Shown one piece after another: positions 32,959-39,614 of a stretch of 42,898 nt of DNA. The notes beneath the pieces were generated by a model. The model did no database searches. It saw only the letters and a program-made list of their open reading frames with translations, and was not told the DNA's origin. This DNA is from Pseudomonadota bacterium. Its GTDB lineage: Bacteria; Pseudomonadota; Alphaproteobacteria; Micavibrionales; Micavibrionaceae. Location: contig CAUJHN010000099.1 in assembly GCA_963204825.1 (NCBI GenBank), positions 1-42,898 on the forward strand, written 5' to 3'. How positions within the stretch are numbered: the first letter of the stretch is position 1; each line of letters starts with the position of its first letter. A program made the translations under genes and the position numbers.

Positions 32959-34134
32959 ATGAACAAGCCGACATCCAAGCCCAAAAACCCCTGTTTTTCG
33001 AGCGGCCCCTGCGCCAAGCGCCCGGGCTGGAGCTTCGATCATTTGAAGGATGCGTTTCTGGGCCGTTCCCACCGCGCCGCGACCGGCAAGGCGAAGCTGA
33101 ATGAAGTGTGCGACCGTCACCGCAAATTGCTCGGCATCCCTGCGGACTATCATATCGCGATTGTTCCGGCGTCGGACACGGGCGCGGTCGAAATGGCCAT
33201 GTGGTCGATGCTCGGCCCTCGCGGTGTGGATTTGGTGTACTGGGAAGCGTTCGGCCTTGATTGGTCGAAGGATGTCACGGACCAGCTGAAACTCGAAAAC
33301 TGCACGATTCATAAAGCTGCGTACGGCGAAATCCCGGATCTTTCCAAGGTCAACACCAAGGAAAACGATGTGGTCTTCACCTGGAACGGCACAACCTCCG
33401 GCGTACGCTCGCCAAATGGCGACTGGATCGCGGCGGACAGAAAAGGCCTTACCATTTGCGATGCCACATCGGCCGTTTTCGCGTACGACATGCCCTGGGA
33501 CAAACTCGATGTTACGACATGGAGCTGGCAGAAGGTTCTGGGCGGTGAAGCCGCACACGGGATGCTGGTGCTAAGCCCCCGCGCTGTCGAACGACTTGAA
33601 TCCTTTAAACCGAACCGGGCGCTTCCCAAAATCTTCCGCATGACAAAAGGCGGCAAATTCGCGGACGGAATATTCAAGGGCGAAACCATCAACACGCCCT
33701 CCATGATGGCGGTGGAAGACTGCCTCGACGCGCTGAAATGGGTTGAATCCATCGGCGGCGTTGCGGCCACCATCAAACGCTGCGAAGCCAATATGCAGGC
33801 GATCGGTAAATGGGCGCACGCCTCCAATACATGGGCGTTCCTCTGCGAAAACGACGCTGTGCGCTCGCGTACATCCATCTGTCTGAAAAACAACGATCCG
33901 TGGTTTAACGCCATGGGCGATGAAGAAAAACAGGCTTTCATCAAAACGATGGTCAAACCGCTCGATAAAGATGGGATTGCGTACGACATTGCGTCTTACC
34001 GCGATGCGCCTGCCGGTCTTCGTATCTGGGGCGGCGCCACGGTGGAAACGTCCGATATCGAAGCTTTGTGCCCATGGCTCGACTGGGCTTATGAGACCGC
34101 CAAGGGCGAAGAACAAGCGAAAAAAGCGGCTTAG
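32959..34134 (+). CDS. serC: Phosphoserine aminotransferase
   Basis: SerC transfers an amino group to 3-phosphohydroxypyruvate to make phosphoserine, and in the pyridoxal phosphate pathway to 3-hydroxy-4-phosphohydroxybutanoate. The 391-residue PLP fold-type I enzyme begins with [15 protein letters not shown], a start typical for the archaeal/alphaproteobacterial SerC branch. [15 protein letters not shown] precedes the PLP lysine K192 in [15 protein letters not shown] lies 8 bases before the ATG. The stop codon is inside a strong terminator hairpin, so transcription ends here before serA. The TAG stop is at 34132-34134. Confidence 0.94.
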   Translation: MNKPTSKPKNPCFSSGPCAKRPGWSFDHLKDAFLGRSHRAATGKAKLNEVCDRHRKLLGIPADYHIAIVPASDTGAVEMAMWSMLGPRGVDLVYWEAFGLDWSKDVTDQLKLENCTIHKAAYGEIPDLSKVNTKENDVVFTWNGTTSGVRSPNGDWIAADRKGLTICDATSAVFAYDMPWDKLDVTTWSWQKVLGGEAAHGMLVLSPRAVERLESFKPNRALPKIFRMTKGGKFADGIFKGETINTPSMMAVEDCLDALKWVESIGGVAATIKRCEANMQAIGKWAHASNTWAFLCENDAVRSRTSICLKNNDPWFNAMGDEEKQAFIKTMVKPLDKDGIAYDIASYRDAPAGLRIWGGATVETSDIEALCPWLDWAYETAKGEEQAKKAA

Positions 34135-34145
34135 GCCGCTTTTTT
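34120..34145 (+). terminator. Rho-independent terminator of serC
   Basis: AAAAAAGCGGC (34120-34130), loop TTAG and GCCGCTTTTTT (34135-34145) form a perfect 11-bp stem. It overlaps the serC stop codon and ends in a T-run. Confidence 0.85.
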
Positions 34146-34157
34146 ATACCGATTTCC

Positions 34158-34186
34158 TTGACTTTATAGGAATAAAAGCATATCGT
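34158..34186 (+). promoter_or_regulatory. Promoter upstream of serA region
   Basis: TTGACT (34158-34163) and TATCGT (34181-34186) are 17 bases apart, which would start RNA near 34193. This coincides with the ATG at 34192 and leaves about 490 bases before the serA start. Confidence 0.5.
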
Positions 34187-34191
34187 GTGGG

Positions 34192-34683
34192 ATGTTTGTT
34201 ACGACATCCACCGCCACCAAGCCCGCCCCGCATATCCAAACTGCGCCCATTGAAATCATTGGGAAATCTGGCGCGATAGAAAAAATTTCGCAAAACGAAC
34301 TGATAAATCGCAACGCGCCCATCCCCTTAAAACGGAAACGCGGCCAGAGATCCTGGACCGCCGAACAACGGGAACAGGCCGCTTCCCGCGCCCGCCGTCA
34401 TAAGCCTTGGCGTTATTCCACTGGCCCGAAAACGGTTGAGGGCAAGGCGAAGTCTTCCAAAAACGCCACTACGCACGGCCTCTATACAGGCATAGATCTT
34501 GTCTTTCGCTGGTATATGCGCGAACAGGCGAAATTTATTCGCGCCGTCAATTGTTATACGGATACTTACCGCAAATGTTATCTGCTCGGCCTGCCCGAAC
34601 CCAAATTCGCTTTTGCTTTTGAACCCTACTCCTGCTATCAAGGCCGTCTGTTTTCCCGAACAAGACAAAATCAGGAGTTAAAA
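34192..34683 (+). CDS. Small-protein-like frame without stop, open into serA
   Basis: The frame from ATG 34192 runs 164 codons without stop into serA. Residues about 76-100 contain KPWRYSTGPKTVEGKAK and NATTHGL, which resembles a short conserved motif (STGP-T-GKA-S-NA-HGL) seen in small proteins of unknown function in alphaproteobacteria. So the frame is probably coding or a decayed gene rather than chance. A TAA at 34679-34681 lies in the +1 frame directly before serA, so one indel would restore a normal end. The promoter would give a nearly leaderless start. Whether a fused SerA of 691 residues is made is open. Confidence 0.45.
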
Positions 34684-36267
34684 ATGACCAAACCCAAAGT
34701 CCTAATTTCCGACGAAATGAATGATCTGGCGGAAAAAATCTTCCGCGAAAAAGGCTGTGATGTCGATGTCATCACCGGCAAAAAACCAGAAGAACTGAAA
34801 GCGATCATTGGCCAGTATGACGGCCTCGCCATTCGCTCCTCCACCAAAGTTACGCCAGAAATTCTGGAAGCCGCGACAAAACTGAAAGTGATCGGCCGTG
34901 CCGGTATTGGCGTCGACAATGTCGATATTCCGGTGGCGACGAACAAAGGCGTTATCGTCATGAACACGCCGTTCGGCAACTCCATCACGACGGCGGAACA
35001 TGCCATCGCCATGATGTTTGCCTTGGCCCGTGACATCCCACAGGCGTCGGCATCCACCCATGCCGGCAAATGGGAAAAGAACAAATTCATGGGCGTTGAA
35101 CTCTATAACAAAACGCTCGGGCTTATCGGCTGCGGCAATATCGGCTCCATCGTTGCTGACCGTGCTGTGGGACTAAAAATGAACGTGCTGGCCTATGACC
35201 CGTTCCTGACCAATGAGCGCGCCGTCGAACTCGGCGTGAAGAAAGTGGAACTCGACGAACTCTTCGCCCATGCGGATTTCATCACGCTCCATGTACCGAA
35301 AAACGAAAAAACGAAGAACATCATCAATAAGGATTCCATCGCCAAGATGAAAAAAGGCGTGCGCATCATCAATTGCGCGCGCGGCGGTCTGATCGTGGAA
35401 TCCGATTTGAAAGACGCGCTTGATTCCGGCCATGTCGCGGGGGCCGCGCTCGATGTGTTCGATGTGGAACCGGCAAAGGAAAACATCCTTTTCGGTCATG
35501 AAAAACTCATCTGCACGCCGCACCTCGGCGCATCGACGGATGAAGCGCAGGTGAATGTGGCAATCCAGGTCGCGGAACAGATGGCTGATTATCTGACGAG
35601 CGGCGCGATCACCAACGCGCTGAACATGCCGTCCATCTCGGCGGAAGATGCGCCGCGCCTGAAATTCTACATGAAACTCGCGGAACAGCTCGGCAGCTTC
35701 GCAGGGCAGATCACGGAGAACGCGATCAAGAAAGTCGACATCTCTTTCGAAGGCTCGGTCACGGAACTGAATGTGAAACCGCTGGTGCAGGTGCTGGTGG
35801 CGAATCTGCTGAAACCGCAGATGGAAACGGTGAACATGGTGAATGTGATGGCGATTGCGGAATCGCGCGGCATCAAAATCACCGAAAGCCGTTCCGCGAC
35901 ATCGAAAGAACACCGCTCGCTGATCGCACTCACGGTGGAAACGGATCAACGCACGCGCACCGTGTCGGGCACGCTCTTTACGGGACGCGAACCCCGCATC
36001 GTCAATATCGAAGGCGTGCCGATCGAAGCCGCGCTCTCGAAAGACATGCTCTTCATCCGCAACGAAGACAAGCCGGGTCTGATCGGCGCGCTTGGAACAA
36101 TTCTGGGGAATGCGAAACAGAATATCGCGGACTTCCGTCTGGGGCGCGCGGAAGGCGGGGACTCTGCTGTCTGTCTCGTATCGCTGGACGCGCCGCTCTC
36201 CGATGCGCTGTTCAAGGAAGTTTCGAGCCTGCCGCAGGTGAAGACGGCGAAGAGGCTGACATTTTAG
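34684..36267 (+). CDS. serA: D-3-phosphoglycerate dehydrogenase
   Basis: SerA oxidises 3-phosphoglycerate with NAD+, the first step of serine synthesis. From ATG 34684, with AGGAG 6 bases upstream (34673-34677), the product has 527 residues, the normal length of the long PGDH type. It holds the substrate domain, the NAD-binding motif LGLIGCGNIGS, catalytic Arg in NCARGGL, Glu in DVEPAKE and His in TPHLGAST, then the intervening ASB domain (about 320-450) and a C-terminal ACT domain (DMLFIRNEDKPGLIG), which gives serine feedback in relatives. The open frame continues upstream to 34192; I take the internal start because of the ribosome site and length. It ends just before a strong bidirectional terminator. 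Confidence 0.94.
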   Translation: MTKPKVLISDEMNDLAEKIFREKGCDVDVITGKKPEELKAIIGQYDGLAIRSSTKVTPEILEAATKLKVIGRAGIGVDNVDIPVATNKGVIVMNTPFGNSITTAEHAIAMMFALARDIPQASASTHAGKWEKNKFMGVELYNKTLGLIGCGNIGSIVADRAVGLKMNVLAYDPFLTNERAVELGVKKVELDELFAHADFITLHVPKNEKTKNIINKDSIAKMKKGVRIINCARGGLIVESDLKDALDSGHVAGAALDVFDVEPAKENILFGHEKLICTPHLGASTDEAQVNVAIQVAEQMADYLTSGAITNALNMPSISAEDAPRLKFYMKLAEQLGSFAGQITENAIKKVDISFEGSVTELNVKPLVQVLVANLLKPQMETVNMVNVMAIAESRGIKITESRSATSKEHRSLIALTVETDQRTRTVSGTLFTGREPRIVNIEGVPIEAALSKDMLFIRNEDKPGLIGALGTILGNAKQNIADFRLGRAEGGDSAVCLVSLDAPLSDALFKEVSSLPQVKTAKRLTF

Positions 36268-36289
36268 GGCTTCTTGCATATACGGATAA

Positions 36290-36324
36290 AAAAATCCCGC
36301 TTCCACCACAGAAGCGGGATTTTT
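36290..36324. terminator. Bidirectional rho-independent terminator between serA and csbD
   Basis: AAAAATCCCGCTTC (36290-36303) and GAAGCGGGATTTTT (36311-36324) form a perfect 14-bp stem around a 7-base loop, with A-run and T-run on both sides. It serves serA (plus) and csbD (minus). Confidence 0.9.
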
Positions 36325-36338
36325 GTCTTTGGGACAAA

Positions 36339-36530
36339 TTACATTTTGTCTACGGCGTCTTTCACCGCGTCTTTGGTCTTGCCCGCGAACTGCTGGGTTT
36401 CGCCCTTGCGCTCCTGCGCGATGCCTTCGCCATACAGGCCGGGACTGTTGGTTGCCTTGCCTACGCCCTGCTTGGCTTTGCCTACGCCTTCGTTTACAAG
36501 GCCTTTCGCTTTATCGGTTGTGCTGCCCAT
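36339..36530 (-). CDS. CsbD-family stress protein
   Basis: The 63-residue hydrophilic protein has the CsbD pattern of Lys/Gly repeats: [20 protein letters not shown] and [17 protein letters not shown]. CsbD proteins accumulate under general stress, but their molecular function is unknown. ATG 36530 has AAGGAG 7 bases upstream; the longer frame to 36707 is non-coding. A sigma-EcfG-type promoter lies 41-66 bases upstream, which explains stress control. It ends at the bidirectional terminator shared with serA. Confidence 0.88.
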   Translation of the reverse strand: MGSTTDKAKGLVNEGVGKAKQGVGKATNSPGLYGEGIAQERKGETQQFAGKTKDAVKDAVDKM

Positions 36531-36570
36531 GGTTATTCTCCTTTTGGTAGGGTTGCATTGTACCCCCACC

Positions 36571-36596
36571 AACGGTTTGGCCATCACGGCGGTTCC
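36571..36596 (-). promoter_or_regulatory. Sigma-EcfG-type promoter of csbD
   Basis: GGAAC (36596-36592) and CGTT (36574-36571) on the minus strand are separated by 17 bases, matching the general stress consensus exactly. It sits between csbD and the stop of the 170-residue gene, giving a leader of about 30 bases. Confidence 0.75.
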
Positions 36597-36606
36597 ATCG
36601 CGATTA

Positions 36607-37119
36607 TTAGGCTTTATTGGCTTCTTTGCCGAATTTCTTATGGTAGTAGCGGTCGCAGGCCTGCCGCAGCTCCTGTTCCAGGTGCTTGCCGGCTTCGCCG
36701 CCATCACCCTTCATGCCGCGCACCAGGATCATATGGAGGGACTTGTGGTGGGCTTTGACGATCTCGATCGCGTCGTTGTCGAGAACCAGGATTGCCTCAA
36801 GGAAGCTCAGCATGATGTTGGCAAGATTGCCTATGAGCGCATAACCGAAGATTCCGGCATTGGCTTTGAGCTCCATGATCGGCGCGGTCAAAATCGTCTT
36901 GATCTCCTGCATGGTGACGCTGGGGTCTTTGGCACGCTCCAGGGCTGCGGCCAGCTTATCCAGAATGGCGACGCCGATGGGTCCGAAATCCACTTCATTG
37001 GTTTCGATCACCTTTTGGCATTCCATAACAGCCTTTTCATCGAGCGGGCCGGAACCAACCTTTTGCTGGAGTTTGTAATTGGCCTTAATGACATTGGCCT
37101 TTTTTTGTTCTGTGCTCAT
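36607..37119 (-). CDS. All-helical protein of unknown function next to CheY-like regulator
   Basis: I do not recognise a named family. The 170-residue protein is predicted mostly helical, lacks signal peptide and membrane segments and has charged ends. Its N-terminal half [20 protein letters not shown] and the [13 protein letters not shown] segment look like a conserved core. [21 protein letters not shown] and the basic C terminus [10 protein letters not shown] are further features. AGGA lies about 8 bases before the ATG. It follows the receiver gene after 19 bases on the same strand, so the two are probably one operon and may act together, for example as receiver partner. No histidine kinase or HPt motif is certain. 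Confidence 0.72.
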   Translation of the reverse strand: MSTEQKKANVIKANYKLQQKVGSGPLDEKAVMECQKVIETNEVDFGPIGVAILDKLAAALERAKDPSVTMQEIKTILTAPIMELKANAGIFGYALIGNLANIMLSFLEAILVLDNDAIEIVKAHHKSLHMILVRGMKGDGGEAGKHLEQELRQACDRYYHKKFGKEANKA

Positions 37120-37138
37120 GCTCTAAGTCCTACACATC

Positions 37139-37678
37139 CTACTTCTGGCTACCACGCATTTCCAGGTCGAGCTTTCCGTTCTTGCGGTCTTCGTCGCGCC
37201 GCAGCGGTCCTGTATAGGTGCTTGTTCCATCGCGTCGTCTGCGGCGATCGGGCCCGAAAAAGTCATAAGTTTCGATAAAATCCCTGGGCTTGTTAATCAC
37301 ATGGGCAATCCGGCGCGCAAGATCATGGGCCGTGAAAGGTTTAACCAGGAATTCAGTCACGCCGGCGTCTCTGGCTTCTGCCACGCGGGGCCAGGCGCTG
37401 AAACCCGTAATAAGGATCACCGGGACCAGCTTGTTTGGGGATGCAGGGCTTTTGCGTATGAGACGGGTGAGTTCTATCCCGTCCATCGGGGCCATATACC
37501 AGTCGCTTAAGACGATGTCATGGTTGCTGTGACGGAATAAACGGAATGCGTCTTCTCCATCTACAGCGGTCTGGATATTTCGAATCCCGAGAGTTTCCAA
37601 GACCGAAACCAGAAGCTTTTGCATGGGTTGTGTATCTTCGACAACCAGCATGCTCAGTTTTTCAAATTTAAACCCCAT
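37139..37678 (-). CDS. CheY-like response regulator with basic C-terminal tail
   Basis: The 179-residue protein has a receiver domain (about 5-128) with acidic pocket E14-D15, phospho-acceptor D59 in VLSDWYMAPMDG, T91 in LITGFS and K113 in FLVKPF. No DNA-binding output domain follows. The tail of about 50 residues has FFGPDRRRRRDG and GPLRRDEDRK, a pattern repeated in alphaproteobacterial CheY-like proteins; its role is unknown. It precedes the 170-residue gene. The 277-bp gap upstream (37679-37955) is shared with the divergent aldehyde dehydrogenase gene and holds a palindrome and a sigma-EcfG promoter for the latter. Confidence 0.88.
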   Translation of the reverse strand: MGFKFEKLSMLVVEDTQPMQKLLVSVLETLGIRNIQTAVDGEDAFRLFRHSNHDIVLSDWYMAPMDGIELTRLIRKSPASPNKLVPVILITGFSAWPRVAEARDAGVTEFLVKPFTAHDLARRIAHVINKPRDFIETYDFFGPDRRRRRDGTSTYTGPLRRDEDRKNGKLDLEMRGSQK

Positions 37679-37818
37679 CGGCCTATCCAGTGTACTTTAA
37701 AAATATTAGAAATGTATGAATTTACAGCGCATTACGCCTACTCAAGTATTCATGTTACACGTAAAAGAACCAATGTCAAAGCGTCCATTGCAGTCGTAGA
37801 CAGTCTCTTATGATCATA

Positions 37819-37834
37819 CTAACCCTAAGGTTAG
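37819..37834. promoter_or_regulatory. 16-bp inverted repeat between the receiver and aldehyde dehydrogenase genes
   Basis: CTAACC-CTAA-GGTTAG is a perfect 6-bp inverted repeat with a 4-base spacer. It lies 34 bases upstream of the -35 of the EcfG-type promoter and might be a regulator site for either divergent gene. Confidence 0.3.
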
Positions 37835-37867
37835 GCCACAATGCGAATATTAAAAAAGAATGTTTAT

Positions 37868-37892
37868 GGAACAAAATCCTCTGTAATGCGTT
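37868..37892 (+). promoter_or_regulatory. Sigma-EcfG-type promoter of the aldehyde dehydrogenase gene
   Basis: GGAAC (37868-37872), 16 bases, CGTT (37889-37892) fits the general stress sigma consensus. It is 64 bases upstream of the ATG at 37956. Confidence 0.7.
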
Positions 37893-37955
37893 TAAGGGTG
37901 CTGTGGTAATATTCTGTTCGTTCTTCTTAATAGATAGTTAAAGTCCCGGCATACA

Positions 37956-39437
37956 ATGAACGCCCGAGAAACAAAATATAGTCGCCAGGACAGTCCCATT
38001 CCACCGCTTGTGAAAGATGCGTCTCTTGTGGGCGGCAACTGGATCGCATCTTCAGAAGGTCTTTCTTTTTCAGTTTTTAATCCGGCAACAGGATCAAAAA
38101 TCGCAGACGTACCCAATATGGGGGAGAAGGACGTTGTCCGCGCCATCGACGCGGCGGATGCTGCATTCTTGAAATGGCGCTCCTTATTGCCTTCGGACAG
38201 GGCGAAAATTCTCACGCGGTGGGCAAATCTTATCGAGGCGCAGGCGGATGACCTCGCCATGCTTATGACCTGTGAGCAGGGAAAGCCGCTTTCCGAGGCG
38301 CGGGCAGAAATTCTCGCAGGAGCCGGCACGATACAATGGTGCGCCGAAGAAGGGCGCAGATTATATGGCGAATTTCTAGAAGGTCCGAAATCCGGGTCCA
38401 AAATTATTGTGAGCCGTCATCCGGTTGGCGTGATCGGTGCGATTACGCCCTGGAATTTTCCTGCCAGTATGATCACGCGGAAAGTCGGGCCTGCGCTGGC
38501 CGCCGGTTGCACCGTCGTGCTCAAACCGGCGGAAGCGACGCCTTTAACGGCTCTTGCGCTCGGCGCCCTGGCGCAGGAAGCGGGGTTGCCAGACGGCGTA
38601 TTAAACATTCTGACCTCTGCCCGTGCTTCCGAAGTGGGCAAAACATTAACATCCGACCCGCGCATAAAGAAGATATCCTTCACCGGCTCCACGGAAGTTG
38701 GAAAAATCCTTATGTCGCAAGCGGCGCAGCATATCCAAAAAATTTCTCTCGAACTGGGGGGTAATGCGCCTTTTCTGATTTTTCCATCCACCGATCTGGA
38801 AAAGGCGGCGGCGGGGGTCATTTCTTCCAAATTTCGTAATGCCGGGCAGACATGCATCTGTGCCAACCGCATCTTTGTCCATGCCGATATCATGCAGGAA
38901 TTCACAGATATCGTATTGGATAAAATCAAAAAAATGAAAGTCGGCGCGGGCTGGGAACAAGACGTTGCGATTGGTCCCCTAATAGAGGAGAGGGCCATTG
39001 AAAAAGTTAAGCGATTGGTCGCGGATGCCGCGCAGTCCGGCGCAAAAATATTAACGGGCGGTTCAGTGCACGCGCTTGGCGGGACCTTTTATGAGCCAAC
39101 GCTTATCACGGGCCTTAAAGATGAAGCGCCTATCGCCCGCGAGGAGATTTTCGGCCCGGTGGCCTGCCTTTATAGCTTCGAGGACGAGTCGGATGTAATC
39201 CGGAGGGCAAACGACACGCCCTATGGTCTTGCCGCATATCTTTACAGCGCAGACCTGGCCCAGGTCTGGCGGGTCAGTGATGGCCTTCATTATGGAATGG
39301 TGGGCGTAAACGAACCGCTTCTGGCCACCGATCTTGCGCCCTTTGGCGGCGTTAAGGAATCTGGCATAGGCCGGGAAGGGGGCAAATACGGGCTGCTGGA
39401 ATATACGGACATCAAATATAGATTGTTCGGCGCATAA
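37956..39437 (+). CDS. gabD: NAD(P)-dependent succinate-semialdehyde dehydrogenase-like aldehyde dehydrogenase
   Basis: The 493-residue ALDH-superfamily enzyme oxidises an aldehyde to an acid, most likely succinate semialdehyde (GABA catabolism). The motifs are GAITPWNFPASMITRK (cofactor site), VLKPAEATP, GSTEVGK, catalytic E266 in LELGGN and nucleophile C300 in NAGQTCICANR. APIAREEIFGPV and FGGVKESGIGREG close the fold as in GabD. Length is typical. The promoter fits sigma-EcfG, so the enzyme may serve in stress. No GABA aminotransferase gene adjoins, so glutarate semialdehyde or another substrate remains possible. Confidence 0.88.
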   Translation: MNARETKYSRQDSPIPPLVKDASLVGGNWIASSEGLSFSVFNPATGSKIADVPNMGEKDVVRAIDAADAAFLKWRSLLPSDRAKILTRWANLIEAQADDLAMLMTCEQGKPLSEARAEILAGAGTIQWCAEEGRRLYGEFLEGPKSGSKIIVSRHPVGVIGAITPWNFPASMITRKVGPALAAGCTVVLKPAEATPLTALALGALAQEAGLPDGVLNILTSARASEVGKTLTSDPRIKKISFTGSTEVGKILMSQAAQHIQKISLELGGNAPFLIFPSTDLEKAAAGVISSKFRNAGQTCICANRIFVHADIMQEFTDIVLDKIKKMKVGAGWEQDVAIGPLIEERAIEKVKRLVADAAQSGAKILTGGSVHALGGTFYEPTLITGLKDEAPIAREEIFGPVACLYSFEDESDVIRRANDTPYGLAAYLYSADLAQVWRVSDGLHYGMVGVNEPLLATDLAPFGGVKESGIGREGGKYGLLEYTDIKYRLFGA

Positions 39438-39498
39438 CTATTTGAAATTAAACAAGGAATCGCATCTCCTGAAAAGATAATAAATATTAACATAACGT

Positions 39499-39527
39499 TT
39501 GACTTTTGTTAGGAAAGGCTGTAAAAA
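39499..39527 (+). promoter_or_regulatory. Promoter of second giant secreted protein
   Basis: TTGACT (39499-39504), 17 bases, TAAAAA (39522-39527). The spacer holds CTTTTGTTAG, shared with the upstream region of the RTX gene. RNA would start near 39534, giving a leader of about 80 bases. Confidence 0.5.
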
Positions 39528-39544
39528 CAAGCACCCCATTAATA

Positions 39545-39580
39545 AAAGATTAATCTTTCAGTGCTGCGTCGCGAGGCAGC
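39545..39580 (+). other. Leader with palindrome and hairpin before the second giant gene
   Basis: AAAGATTAATCTTT (39545-39558) is a perfect palindrome, and GCTGC-N8-GCAGC (39563-39580) forms a hairpin 22 bases before AAGGAG. No T-run follows. It may affect RNA stability or translation. Confidence 0.35.
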
Positions 39581-39614
39581 CATCTAGTGTACGAGAATTA
39601 CAAGGAGTAGTCGT

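Noticed and set aside
34684-36267. SerA beginning at 34192 as one 691-residue protein
   Set aside because: The internal ATG has a strong ribosome site and gives the normal family length. The fusion is kept as a finding, not as the annotation.
35173-36309. 378-codon open frame on the minus strand opposite serA
   Set aside because: It is antisense to conserved SerA domains, is His/Arg/Phe-rich and has no ribosome site; its start lies within the terminator.
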